DNA from: Roseomonas sp. KE2513
GTDB taxonomy: Bacteria; Pseudomonadota; Alphaproteobacteria; Acetobacterales; Acetobacteraceae
Assembly (NCBI RefSeq): GCF_016107305.1
Contig: NZ_RCVR01000001.1
Span: forward strand, 62,001-126,000
DNA: 64,000 nucleotides
Reading direction: 5' to 3'
Shown in pieces: positions 47,743-56,382 of the stretch. The first letter of the stretch is position 1. Every line of letters begins with the position of its first letter. Under the pieces are notes generated by a model. That model did not search any database. It was not told where the DNA came from and saw only the letters and a list, made by a program, of their open reading frames with translations. A program made the translations under genes and the position numbers.

Positions 47743-49002
47743 TCAGAGCTGCGGCGTGGCGCCCCCCTGCTGGGTCGACTCCAGCGCGCCGGACTGCACC
47801 AACTCATGCGCCTCGGCCGCCTGGGCATCCAGCGACTGCCGCAGCCCTGCCGCCAGCCCCAGCCGGTGCGCCAGCGCGTCGAGATAGGCGCGCTCCGCCG
47901 CCGTATCCGGCTCCGCCACCATGCGGGAGACGAGATAGATCTCCGCCTTCTGCGCGTCCGTCCGGGCCAGCGCCGCGATCGCGCCCGGATCGGTCGGTGC
48001 GTCCATCGCCTGGAAGACGAATCCCTTGGCCTCCGCGTCGAGGCCGAGCTTCTCCACCTCGTCGAAGATCCGGTTCCGCTCGTCGTTGTCCATGTGCCCG
48101 TCCGCCTTCGCGGCCGAGATCATGGCCTTGATGACAGAGAGCCCGAAGGGCTGCCCGTCCGCGGCCGGAACCTCCTCCTGCGCAAATTCCTTCGCGTCAG
48201 GCACGCCTCCCCGCGCGCCGACCGGCGCCCCGGCGGCGGCCGGCGCCGCACCGGCCCAGGGGCCGGACGACGGCGGCGCGGAGGGAGCGGTGCCCGCACC
48301 CGCGCGGGCCGATTCGGGCACGCCCTGCGACTCCTGGAACTTCTGCCAGGCGCGGTAAGCCAGCGTACCGAGCACGGCCATCCCGCCCATTTGCATCAAG
48401 CTGCCGCCGCCGCTCCGCCGCCGCCCACCGCCTAGCAGCGAGCCGAGGATGCCGCCCGCGGCCATCGAGCCCAGGCCGCCGCCAAGGCCACCGCCCAGCA
48501 TCCCGCCGAGGCCGCCGCCGAAGCCGCCCCCGCCCATGCCGCCCGTGCCCGGGCTGCCGATCGCGCCACCGAAGAGCCCGCCGCCGCCACGGTCATCCTC
48601 CTGCGAGGGCGGCTGGACCGTCCCTTCGCGGCCGAGGCTGCCGATCCCGCCGCCGCCAAACAGGCCCCCGCCGCCGCGATCACCGCCGCCCAGGCTACCG
48701 ATCGGCCCGCCGAAGATTCCTCCTCCGCCGCCGCTGCCACCGCCGAGGCTGCCAATGCCCCCGCCCGAGCCGCCGAAGAGCCCCCCCAGCACGTCGCGCA
48801 GCGACCCGCCGCCGCCGCCGCCGCCAAGGCTGCCGATTCCACCGCCCGAGCCGCCGAAGAGGCCACCGCCCCCGCTGCCCCGATCATCCCCGCCGAGGCT
48901 GCCGATGCCGCCCCCGCCCGATCCGCTACCCAGGCTGCCGATCCCGCCGCCGCGCGACCCACCGCCCAGGAAACCCTCCAGCAACGACCTCGTATCGACC
49001 AT
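47743..49002 (-). CDS. Glycine-rich DUF533 (TerB-like) protein
   Basis: 419 residues. Residues 1-190 are almost only Gly/Ser with repeats IGSLGGG and LFGGSGGG; the C-terminal half is a DUF533/TerB-like domain: LMQMGGMAVLGTLAYRAWQKFQ, then FGLSVIKAMISAAKADGHMDNDERNRIFDEVEKLGLDAEAKGFVFQAMDAPTDPGAIAALARTDAQKAEIYLVSRMVAEPDTAAERAYLDALAHRLGL. A membrane helix may lie in the AVLGTLAYRAWQ part. Ideal ribosome site AAAGGAGGA before ATG 49002. E. coli YebE is a relative without the repeats. Confidence 0.85.
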   Translation of the reverse strand: MVDTRSLLEGFLGGGSRGGGIGSLGSGSGGGGIGSLGGDDRGSGGGGLFGGSGGGIGSLGGGGGGGSLRDVLGGLFGGSGGGIGSLGGGSGGGGGIFGGPIGSLGGGDRGGGGLFGGGGIGSLGREGTVQPPSQEDDRGGGGLFGGAIGSPGTGGMGGGGFGGGLGGMLGGGLGGGLGSMAAGGILGSLLGGGRRRSGGGSLMQMGGMAVLGTLAYRAWQKFQESQGVPESARAGAGTAPSAPPSSGPWAGAAPAAAGAPVGARGGVPDAKEFAQEEVPAADGQPFGLSVIKAMISAAKADGHMDNDERNRIFDEVEKLGLDAEAKGFVFQAMDAPTDPGAIAALARTDAQKAEIYLVSRMVAEPDTAAERAYLDALAHRLGLAAGLRQSLDAQAAEAHELVQSGALESTQQGGATPQL

Positions 49003-49056
49003 GTGAGTATCCTCCTTTGGAACGCTCACAACGCCTCTTGGCCCGCTTCGATGCGC

Positions 49057-50112
49057 TTAGCTGCCCCCGAAGGGCCAGCCGCCGAGCCAGCGCACCCCAT
49101 CGAGGTCCGGCACCCCGGCCGCGAGCATCGCCAGCCGGTCAAATCCCATTGCGATGCCGGAGACGGCCGGCATTCCCTCGTCCAGCGCCGCCAGGAAGTC
49201 CTCGTCCACTCCCCAGCCCGGCCCGTGCAGCGCCTCCCGCTCCGCCACGTCTCGGATGAAGCGCGCCCGCTGCTCCGCGGGGTCGCGCAGCTCGTCGAAG
49301 GCGTTGCCCAGTTCCAGCCCCGCCGCGAAAACCTCAAAGCGCAGCGCCGCCCGCGGCTCCCGGGGGTCACGCCGCGCCAATGCCGCCTGGGGCGCCGGCC
49401 AATGCGTGAGAAAGGTGCCCCGTCCGCGCCCAAGATGCGGCTCCACATGCTCCAGCATCAGGTGGAAGAACAGGTCCTCCCAGCCCAGCCCCGCCGGTAC
49501 CGCGAGCCCCGCCGCGTGCGCGGAGGCCGCCAGCGCCGCCCCGTCCCCCTCCGCCGTGGCCGCATCGACAGAGGCCAGCACGTCCACCCCCACCCGCGCG
49601 AAGGCCTCCGCGACCGTCACCCGCTCGAAGGGCGGTGAGAGGTCCGTCTCCACGCCCGCGTGCGCCACCACGGGGGGCAGTACGGCGCGAAGATAGCCCT
49701 CCACCGCATCCATCAGCGCCTCCAGCCCCTCGCCGGCCAGATAGACCTCCAGCATCGTGAATTCCGGCGCGTGCCGGGGCGAGACCTCCCCGTTCCGCCA
49801 GACCCGTGCCAGTTCAAACACGCTCCCCGCGCCGCCCACCAGCAGCCGCTTGATTGCCAGCTCGGGCGAGGTGCGCAGCCAGAGGTCCATCCCTTCCCCC
49901 CGCCCGAGATGCGCCTCGAAGCGGGAGGCGAAGCCGTGCAGGTGCACCTCCATCCCCGGCACCGGCACTAGGCAGGGCGTCTCCACCTCCGCGCAGCCCC
50001 GCGCCTCCCAGAAGGCGCGCGTGTCCCGCACCAGTGCCCCCCGCCGCCGCAGCGCGGGAAGCCGGGCGGAAAGCGCGTCGGGATGCCAGGGGGGAAGCGG
50101 CTGGTGCGGCAC
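49057..50112 (-). CDS. epmA: EF-P-(R)-beta-lysine ligase EpmA
   Basis: 351 residues, class II lysyl-tRNA synthetase-like without an anticodon domain: FWEARGCAEVETPCLVPVPGMEVHL, LRTSPELAIKRLLVGGAGSVFELARVWRNGEVSPRHAPEFTMLEVY (motif 2) and GIAMGFDRLAML (motif 3). It attaches (R)-beta-lysine to Lys34 of EF-P. GTG start with GGAGG 8 bases upstream. Divergent from epmB over 77 bases. Confidence 0.94.
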   Translation of the reverse strand: MPHQPLPPWHPDALSARLPALRRRGALVRDTRAFWEARGCAEVETPCLVPVPGMEVHLHGFASRFEAHLGRGEGMDLWLRTSPELAIKRLLVGGAGSVFELARVWRNGEVSPRHAPEFTMLEVYLAGEGLEALMDAVEGYLRAVLPPVVAHAGVETDLSPPFERVTVAEAFARVGVDVLASVDAATAEGDGAALAASAHAAGLAVPAGLGWEDLFFHLMLEHVEPHLGRGRGTFLTHWPAPQAALARRDPREPRAALRFEVFAAGLELGNAFDELRDPAEQRARFIRDVAEREALHGPGWGVDEDFLAALDEGMPAVSGIAMGFDRLAMLAAGVPDLDGVRWLGGWPFGGS

Positions 50113-50189
50113 CGCAGGGGCCTCCGGGAAGGGGGACGGGATCGCCCGCTCCGTGACACAACGCCCCGGATGGGGCTACCAGCCGCGCC

Positions 50190-51248
50190 ATGCCCGATGG
50201 CTCCCTCTCCCCCCGTCCGCTGCGCGACGCCGATGCCCTGGCCGCCGTCGGCCTGATCCCGCCCGAGGCCCTGCCCGCCCTGCGCGCGGTCACGGCCCGC
50301 TACGCGGTCTCCATCACCCCGGCCATGGCCGCGCTGGTCGACCCCACCGACCCCGCGGACCCCATCGCCGCGCAATACGTTCCCCAGGCAGCCGAACTCG
50401 ACGCCACGGCCCAGGAGCGCGAGGACCCCATCGCCGACGCCCCCCATACGCCGGTGAAGGGCGTCACCCACCGCTACCCCGACCGCGCCCTGCTCAAGCC
50501 CCTCCTCGCCTGCCCCGTCTACTGCCGCTTCTGCTTCCGCCGCGAACAGGTCGGCCCCGCCGGCGGCGTGCTGACCGAGGCCGAGTTGGACACCGCCCTC
50601 GACTGGTTCGCCGCCCACCCGGCGGTCCGCGAAGCCATCCTCACGGGCGGCGACCCGCTGATGCTCTCGCCGCGCCGGCTGCGGCACATCGTGGCCCGCC
50701 TCTCGGCCATGCCGCATATCGAGATCATCCGGCTGCACACCCGCGTGCCCGTCGCCGACCCCTCCCGCGTGACCGAGGCAATGGCGGAAGCGCTCGACAC
50801 CGAGACCGCCCTTTTCCTCTGCCTCCACGCCAACCACGCCCGCGAGTTCACCGGGGAAGCCCGGACCGCCCTCCGCCGCCTCTCCCGCGCGGGCGTCGCC
50901 CTCCTCGGCCAGTCCGTCCTCCTGCGCGGCGTGAACGACACGGCGGAGGCGATGGAGGACCTGCTTCGCACGATGCTCGCTCACCGCGTGAAGCCCTACT
51001 ACCTCCACCAGCTCGACCGCGCGCCCGGCACCGCCCGCTTCGAGGTGCCCATCGCCGAGGGCCGCGCTCTGCTCGAAAGCCTGCGCGGCCGCGTCACCGG
51101 CCTCGCTTGGCCGACCTACGCGCTCGACCTGCCGGAGGGCCAGGGCAAGGCCCCCATCGGCCCCGACTTCGCCGAGCGCCGTGAGGGCGGCTGGCACGTC
51201 CGCGGCCCTCTTGGCGGAGACCACTTCCACCCGGACGGGGCTGCGTAG
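50190..51248 (+). CDS. epmB: EF-P (R)-beta-lysine 2,3-aminomutase EpmB
   Basis: 352 residues, radical SAM: CPVYCRFCFRRE carries the CxxxCxxC cluster, ILTGGDPLMLSPRRLRHIV follows, and GQSVLLRGVNDTAEAMEDLLRTMLAHRVKPYYLHQLDRAPGTARFEV is typical for KamA-like enzymes. It makes (R)-beta-lysine from lysine for EpmA. No epmC is present. Followed by a Tct binding protein, then efp. Confidence 0.94.
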   Translation: MPDGSLSPRPLRDADALAAVGLIPPEALPALRAVTARYAVSITPAMAALVDPTDPADPIAAQYVPQAAELDATAQEREDPIADAPHTPVKGVTHRYPDRALLKPLLACPVYCRFCFRREQVGPAGGVLTEAELDTALDWFAAHPAVREAILTGGDPLMLSPRRLRHIVARLSAMPHIEIIRLHTRVPVADPSRVTEAMAEALDTETALFLCLHANHAREFTGEARTALRRLSRAGVALLGQSVLLRGVNDTAEAMEDLLRTMLAHRVKPYYLHQLDRAPGTARFEVPIAEGRALLESLRGRVTGLAWPTYALDLPEGQGKAPIGPDFAERREGGWHVRGPLGGDHFHPDGAA

Positions 51249-51302
51249 CCCCCTCTGCCACGCCGCATCGCCCCCTGAAGCCGCGCGCCCACGGAACGTC
51301 TT

Positions 51303-51318
51303 CCCGCCGGCCGGCGGG
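51303..51318. terminator. 16-bp perfect palindrome after epmB
   Basis: CCCGCCGGCCGGCGGG, 55 bases after the epmB stop and 61 before tctC. Could be a terminator or a protein site. Confidence 0.35.
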
Positions 51319-51379
51319 CACGCCAGACTTCCCGGCAAGCGGCCCCGCGAAAAGGGCGCCGCACAGGGAGAGACCATCC

Positions 51380-52363
51380 ATGTCCAAGACGACGCGCCGC
51401 AGCCTCGCGGCGGCCGGCCTCGCCGCCATTGCCGCCCGTTCCGCGCGCGCCCAGGCCGGATTTCCGAATCGCCCGATCACCATGACCATCCCCTTCGCCG
51501 CGGGTGGCCCCACCGACATCGTCGGCCGCCTCCTGGCCGAGAGCATGTCGCGCGAACTCGGACAGCCCGTCGTCGTGGAGAACACCACCGGCGCCGGCGG
51601 CACCCTCGGCGCCCAGCGCGTAGCAACGGCCCGCCCGGACGGCTACGCCATCCTGCTCCACCACATCGGCATGGGGGTGATCCCCACCATGTACCGCCGC
51701 CTCGCCTACGATCCCGTCAACGGCTTCGAACCGCTGGGCCTGGTGACGGAGGTGCCGATGACCCTCGTCGGCCGCAAGGAACTCCCTGCGGCCAATCTCG
51801 CCGAACTCGTCGCCCTCATGAAGTCGAGCGGCGACCGCTTCAACCTCGCCGATGCCGGGATCGGCTCCTCCTCCGCCCTCTGTGGCGCCCTCCTCGCCAA
51901 CGCCATCGGCGCGAAGCCAACCGTCGTGCCCTTCCGCGGCACAGGCCCCGCCATGCAGGAAATCCTCGGCGGCCGCGTGGACCTCCTCTGCGACCAGACG
52001 ACGCAGACCACCGAATATATCCGTGGCGGCGCGGTGAGGGTCTTCGCCACCCCGTCGCGCAGCCGCATCGCCACCCTACCCGAAATCCCCACCACCGCCG
52101 AGGCCGGGCTGCCCGGCTTCGAAATCACGGTCTGGCACGGCCTCTACGCGCCCCGGGGCACCCCGGCGCCGGTCTGCGCCCGCCTCACAGCCGCCCTCCA
52201 GGCCGCACTGCGCGACCCCCGCATCGTCCAGCGCTTCACCGAAATCGGCACCGCCCCCGTCTCCCAGGAGGACGCGACACCCGAGGCCCACCGCCGCTTC
52301 TGGACCGCCGACATCGCGAAGTGGAAGCCGATCATCGAGGCAACGAACAGCTACGCCGACTGA
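51380..52363 (+). CDS. Tripartite tricarboxylate transporter substrate-binding protein (Bug/TctC) 2
   Basis: 327 residues. Tat-like signal MSKTTRRSLAAAGLAAIAARSARAQ, then PITMTIPFAAGGPTDIVGRLLAESMSRELGQPVVVENTTGAGGTLGAQRVATARPDG; second block RGTGPAMQEILGGRVDLLCDQTTQT. GGGAGA before ATG. It splits the EF-P module between epmB and efp, with no transporter genes adjacent. Confidence 0.92.
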   Translation: MSKTTRRSLAAAGLAAIAARSARAQAGFPNRPITMTIPFAAGGPTDIVGRLLAESMSRELGQPVVVENTTGAGGTLGAQRVATARPDGYAILLHHIGMGVIPTMYRRLAYDPVNGFEPLGLVTEVPMTLVGRKELPAANLAELVALMKSSGDRFNLADAGIGSSSALCGALLANAIGAKPTVVPFRGTGPAMQEILGGRVDLLCDQTTQTTEYIRGGAVRVFATPSRSRIATLPEIPTTAEAGLPGFEITVWHGLYAPRGTPAPVCARLTAALQAALRDPRIVQRFTEIGTAPVSQEDATPEAHRRFWTADIAKWKPIIEATNSYAD

Positions 52364-52826
52364 CCTCGCCGGGGGCGCGATCCGCCCCCGCGCCGCCTGC
52401 CTCAAAGGCACAGTGCATAACCTTCCGGCCAAGCCACTTCCCCATGAAGGCACAGGGCGGACACAGGTTCCTCACAGGGTTTTCCACAGGCTTGACTTCC
52501 AAAAAGGTGCTTTAACTCAATCTTTTAGCGGCCGGGCCGAAGCCTGAACCACAGCTTTTCCCCGCAAGTTTCCTCCCAGTGCCGTGAGCAGCTTGTGGAT
52601 TTTGTTGCAGGCGCGAGGAACCCCGCCCACCGGCGAAGCCCACCGCCCAGCCGCAGGTCAGACCGGGCGCCCGGCACGGTTGCCAGAACCCCCGCCGCGC
52701 GTGTATGGCCCGCGCCCAATCCCCAGTTCCCGCACGCCCTCGGCGTGCCCCACCGGCGCGCCCCCGGCGCGCTCCCCAGGCGCGCCCGACGGCGCGCCCA
52801 CAGAAGACGAACAGGACGCCCCGCCC
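52364..52826. other. Long intergenic region upstream of efp
   Basis: 463 bases without a gene. It holds an array of CACAGG boxes at 52451-52490, a DnaA-box-like TTTTCCACA at 52480-52488, an AT-rich patch with TTGACT at 52492-52497 that could be a -35 element for efp, and from 52620 a GC-rich, proline-coded-looking stretch before the efp start. Promoter or control region of efp is the simplest reading. Confidence 0.55.
52451..52490 (+). repeat. Phased CACAGG array (four copies)
   Basis: CACAGG at 52451, 52462, 52473 and 52485, that is 11, 11 and 12 bases apart, one helical turn each. A fifth partial copy (AAGGCACAG) is 42 bases upstream at 52405. The last copy ends one base before a TTGACT. 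Likely a regulator or DnaA-type site. Confidence 0.5.
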
Positions 52827-53396
52827 ATGGCGAAGATGCAGGCCAACCAGATGCGCGCCGGCATGGTCATCGAGTTCGAGGGCCAGCGCTACACGATCCT
52901 GCGCCAGAACATCATGATCCCCGGCAAGGGGAACGCGATCATCCAGGTCGACATGCGCAACATCAAGACCGGCGCGAAGAAGGACCAGCGCTGGCGCACG
53001 GCCGACACGGTGGAGCGCCTGAACACCGAGGACAAGGAGTTCACCTACTCCTACGCCGAGGGCGACAACATCGTGCTCATGGACCCCGAGACCTTCGAGC
53101 AGACCACCGTTCCCGGCGCCATCCTCGGCGACCGCCTGCCCTTCCTCGTCGAGAACATGACCGTCAACGTCCGCCTCATCGAGGGCGAGCCCGTCGGCAT
53201 GGAGCTGCCCGACACCGTCGTGCTCGAAGTCGTGGAGGCCGACCCCGTTGTGAAGGGCCAGACCGCCTCCTCCTCCTACAAGCCCGCCGTGCTCTCCAAC
53301 GGCGTGAAGGTCATGGTCCCCCCCTTCATCACCGCCGGCGAGAAGATCGTCGTCCGCACCGAGGACGCGACCTACCTGGAGCGGGCGAAGGGCTGA
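52827..53396 (+). CDS. efp: Elongation factor P
   Basis: 189 residues, three beta-barrel domains: MRAGMVIEFEGQRYTILRQNIMIPGKGNAIIQVDMRNIKTG; Lys34 in PGKG is the (R)-beta-lysine acceptor, GDNIVLMDPETFEQTTVP and the C-terminal RTEDATYLERAKG. It helps ribosomes through proline runs. EpmA and EpmB in the same window show it is modified. Start ATG 52827 follows the family; an upstream open frame is only GC-rich sequence. suhB is 22 bases downstream. Confidence 0.96.
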   Translation: MAKMQANQMRAGMVIEFEGQRYTILRQNIMIPGKGNAIIQVDMRNIKTGAKKDQRWRTADTVERLNTEDKEFTYSYAEGDNIVLMDPETFEQTTVPGAILGDRLPFLVENMTVNVRLIEGEPVGMELPDTVVLEVVEADPVVKGQTASSSYKPAVLSNGVKVMVPPFITAGEKIVVRTEDATYLERAKG

Positions 53397-53418
53397 GGCC
53401 CTTCCAGGAAAAACGAGC

Positions 53419-54291
53419 ATGTCCGGCGCCCAGCCCTCCTCGCGTCTCTCCCCCGCGATGACCGTCGTGGTCAACGCCGCCCGCAAGGCCGGCCGGCGCC
53501 TGCTGCGCGACTTCGCGGAGGTCGAGAACCTCCAGGTCAGCAGCAAGGGCCCGGGCGACTTCGTCTCCCAGGCGGATCTCCGCGCCGAGGAGACGCTGCG
53601 CGAAGAACTTCGCCGCGCCCGCCCCGGCTTCTCCTTCCTCATGGAGGAGAGCGGCCAGAGCGGGAACGAGGACTGGGAATGGCGCTGGGTGGTCGATCCG
53701 CTGGACGGCACGACAAACTTCCTCCACGGCATCCCCCAATGGTGCATCTCCGTCGGCATCGAGCACCGCCTCAGCCCCACCACGACCGAGGTCGTCGCGG
53801 GGGTCATCTACAACCCCGCGACCGACGAGCTCTTCTGGGCTGAGAAGGGCCGTGGCGCCTTCCTCAATGACAAGCGCCTCCGCGTCTCCGGCCGCCGCGA
53901 CATGAACGCGGCCCTCTTCGCGACGGGCATTCCCTTCGCCAAGGTGCCGCACCGCGCGGAGTTCTCGACGACGCTCGCGAAGCTCATGCCCCAGGTCGCG
54001 GGCATCCGCCGCTTCGGCTCCGCGGCGTTGGATCTCGCCTGGGTCGCCGCCGGCCGCTACGAGGGATACTGGGAACTCGGCCTGAACCGCTGGGACTGCG
54101 CGGCGGGGATCATCATGGTCAAGGAGGCCGGCGGCTACGTCACCGGCCCCGGCGACGAGGACCCCTACGCCACCGGCAACATCGTGGCCGCCAACCCCTT
54201 CCTCCACGCTAAGCTGCGCGAGGCGGTGGCCGAAGGCATAACCTATGTCGCCGGCCGCCGCGCCGGCACCGAGGCGGCGGGCCCGGCCTGA
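53419..54291 (+). CDS. suhB: Inositol monophosphatase family protein SuhB
   Basis: 290 residues. AARKAGRRLLRDFAEVENLQVSSKGPGDFVSQADLRAEE, Glu in FLMEESGQ, the metal motif WVVDPLDGTTNFLHGI and second motif NRWDCAAGIIMVKEAGG. Hydrolyses inositol-1-phosphate or related sugar phosphates; in E. coli SuhB also acts in transcription antitermination. Close linkage to efp suggests one transcript. Confidence 0.93.
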   Translation: MSGAQPSSRLSPAMTVVVNAARKAGRRLLRDFAEVENLQVSSKGPGDFVSQADLRAEETLREELRRARPGFSFLMEESGQSGNEDWEWRWVVDPLDGTTNFLHGIPQWCISVGIEHRLSPTTTEVVAGVIYNPATDELFWAEKGRGAFLNDKRLRVSGRRDMNAALFATGIPFAKVPHRAEFSTTLAKLMPQVAGIRRFGSAALDLAWVAAGRYEGYWELGLNRWDCAAGIIMVKEAGGYVTGPGDEDPYATGNIVAANPFLHAKLREAVAEGITYVAGRRAGTEAAGPA

Positions 54292-54477
54292 GGGGCCGCG
54301 CGGGCACTGTCCCGCCTGAACCACGTCCGTGCGCCGCACCGACGCCCTCGGCACCGCCGTCGCCTCCCTGCGCAAACCCGTGGGACACCGCCGTGGCCGC
54401 CCCGCCCGCCACGAAACGCCCGCCCCCGTGACGCCGCTTGCTTCAACGGGGGCCCTTCCTGGGCTAGCCTGCGCCGC

Positions 54478-55221
54478 GTGACCTTTCCCCCGATCCGACG
54501 CGCCGCTGCAACGGCTCTCGCTCTCCTGCTCGCCGCCGCGCCTGCGGCCCTGCCGGGCGCCGCGCGCGCTCAGGAAACGACTGCGGCCGCCGAGCCCGAG
54601 GCGCCCGCCGGCCCCGCCGAATCCGCCCCTGCTCCGGCGAGCCTCGCCACCGGCCCGCTGCGCGCGAACATCCCGGTCCTCCCCGACCTTCAGCTCGGCC
54701 CGAGCTTCGCGCGCCTGCCCATCGGCGGCTGGCGCATCACCGGCCGCCCCGGCAAGGGCGAGGCCGACCACGGCGCGCGCATGTCCATCGAGACCATCGG
54801 CCGCTACCTCGCGGAGCAGACCACCGGCCGCGTCACCGTCATCGCCCAGGTCTCCGGCCCGGCCGACGACCCCTCGATCGCCCGCCGCACGAGCCTCGCC
54901 CGTGCGATCACCGTGAAGTCCGCTCTCACCGGCGGCGGCCTGCCCGGCACACGCATCGACCTCCGCCCCCTGGGCCGCACGCCCGAAGGGCGGGACGCGC
55001 TCGACATCATCGCCCCCGCGGCCCGCCCACCGAAGGACGAACCCCCACCCCCCGCGCCGGAGCCGCCGCCGATCCCCCCGCCCCCCGCCGAGCCCGCGCC
55101 CCGCGCCGGAAGGGCCGGCTCGCCCCAGGCGAGGCCGGCCCCCGCGCCCGCCCAGCGCCGCGCGAATAGCCCTGCCAGCACCCCCGCCAATGCCGGGCCA
55201 GGAGGAGGGCCGAGCCGATGA
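54478..55221 (+). CDS. Secreted OmpA-like accessory protein of the MotA/MotB-type operon
   Basis: 247 residues from GTG 54478. Signal peptide (ATALALLLAAAPAALPGAARAQ), an Ala/Pro/Glu-rich linker, a folded part that resembles an OmpA-like C-terminal fold (MSIETIGRYLAEQTTGRVTVIAQVSG, RTSLARAITVKSALTGGGLPGTRIDLRPLG), and a proline-rich tail (EPPPIPPPP). It overlaps the next gene by 4 bases, so the three genes are one unit. It may bind peptidoglycan as a partner of the MotB-like protein; inference. Confidence 0.72.
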   Translation: MTFPPIRRAAATALALLLAAAPAALPGAARAQETTAAAEPEAPAGPAESAPAPASLATGPLRANIPVLPDLQLGPSFARLPIGGWRITGRPGKGEADHGARMSIETIGRYLAEQTTGRVTVIAQVSGPADDPSIARRTSLARAITVKSALTGGGLPGTRIDLRPLGRTPEGRDALDIIAPAARPPKDEPPPPAPEPPPIPPPPAEPAPRAGRAGSPQARPAPAPAQRRANSPASTPANAGPGGGPSR

Positions 55222-56357
55222 CGAACCCGACCCGCTACCTCCTTCGGATGGTCCTCTTCCTCGCTCTCGTGGCGCTGGTCGCGGCCCTCCTCTTCGGCGA
55301 GTTGCAGCACGCCTTCGCGGTCAACCCGGTGCTGAACTCCCTCATCCTCGCCGTGCTCGCCCTCGGCACCGCCTGGTGCATCCGCCAGGTCGTCCTGCTG
55401 AAGCGCGAGGCCGCCTGGCTGAACGCCTTCCGCTCCCCCAAGCCAGGCCAGCCCGCCCAGCCGCCGCCGCGCCTCCTCGCGCCCATGGCCTCCATGCTGG
55501 CCAGCCGCCGCACGGACCACCTCTCCCTCTCCACGGGTGCGATGCGGAGCGTGCTCGACGGCATCGGCTCCCGCCTGGATGAGGACCGGGAACTGTCCCG
55601 CTACATGACCGGCCTGCTGATCTTCCTCGGCCTGCTCGGCACCTTCTGGGGCCTGATCCTCACCATCGGCTCCGTCTCGGACGTCATCCAGAACATGTCC
55701 GTCGGCACCGGCGACGTGACGAACCTGTTCAACCAGCTCAAGTCCGGCCTCGCCCAGCCGCTCCAGGGCATGGGCGTCGCCTTCTCCTCCTCGATGCTCG
55801 GCCTCGCCAGCTCCATTGTCCTCGGCTTCCTCGACCTCACGGCCGGGCAGGCCCAGGCCCGCTTCTACAACGAGTTGGAGGAGTGGCTCGCCGGCTCCAC
55901 CCGCCTCTCCTCGGGCGTCCTCGGGGGCGACGCAGGGGAGGGCGGCTCCGTCCCCGCCTATGTCCAGGCCCTGCTGGAGCAGACCGCCGAGAACCTGGAG
56001 GGCCTCCAGCGCCTCCTCGCCCGCGGGGAGGAGCGCAGCGGCCACTCCTCCCGCTCGCTGGAAACGTTGACGGAACGCCTCTCCGTCCTCACCGACCAGA
56101 TGCGGGCCAGCCAGCACCTCATGCAGCGCGTGGCCGAGGCCCAGGCGAGCCTCGCCCCCCTTCTCCACCGCATGGCCGAGCCCGGCGAGCACGAATCCGC
56201 CACCCGCGCCCATATGCGCAATGTGGAACTCTACCTCGCCCGCATGCTCGAGGAATCCGCGCAGGGCCGCGCCCAGTCCACCCAGGAGATCCGCTCGGAG
56301 ATCAAGGTGCTCGCCCGCACCATCGCCGCCCTGGCCGAGGCCCCGCCCCCGCCATGA
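55218..56357 (+). CDS. MotA/TolQ/ExbB-like ion channel protein
   Basis: 379 residues. Membrane helices at about 8-27, 39-58, 130-153 and 183-206; the third, MTGLLIFLGLLGTFWGLILTIGSV, matches the MotA/TolQ core, the fourth is GMGVAFSSSMLGLASSIVLGF. The rest (about 215-375) is a cytoplasmic helical tail (ETLTERLSVLTDQMRASQHLMQRVAEAQA, ALARTIAALAE-type). Not a flagellar MotA: no flagellar genes nearby and no conserved MotA cytoplasmic charges seen. Forms a channel with the next product (inference). Confidence 0.83.
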   Translation: MTNPTRYLLRMVLFLALVALVAALLFGELQHAFAVNPVLNSLILAVLALGTAWCIRQVVLLKREAAWLNAFRSPKPGQPAQPPPRLLAPMASMLASRRTDHLSLSTGAMRSVLDGIGSRLDEDRELSRYMTGLLIFLGLLGTFWGLILTIGSVSDVIQNMSVGTGDVTNLFNQLKSGLAQPLQGMGVAFSSSMLGLASSIVLGFLDLTAGQAQARFYNELEEWLAGSTRLSSGVLGGDAGEGGSVPAYVQALLEQTAENLEGLQRLLARGEERSGHSSRSLETLTERLSVLTDQMRASQHLMQRVAEAQASLAPLLHRMAEPGEHESATRAHMRNVELYLARMLEESAQGRAQSTQEIRSEIKVLARTIAALAEAPPPP

Positions 56358-56382
56358 GCGACACCGCGCGAGGGGGCCGCCC

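Noticed and set aside
48400-49002. Tandem DNA repeat as a mobile element
   Set aside because: It is coding glycine-rich sequence in frame with the DUF533 domain and has no terminal repeats.
52405-52540. The chromosome origin oriC
   Set aside because: One DnaA-like box and an AT-rich patch are not enough, and no usual neighbours (hemE, parAB, gidA, dnaA) are present.
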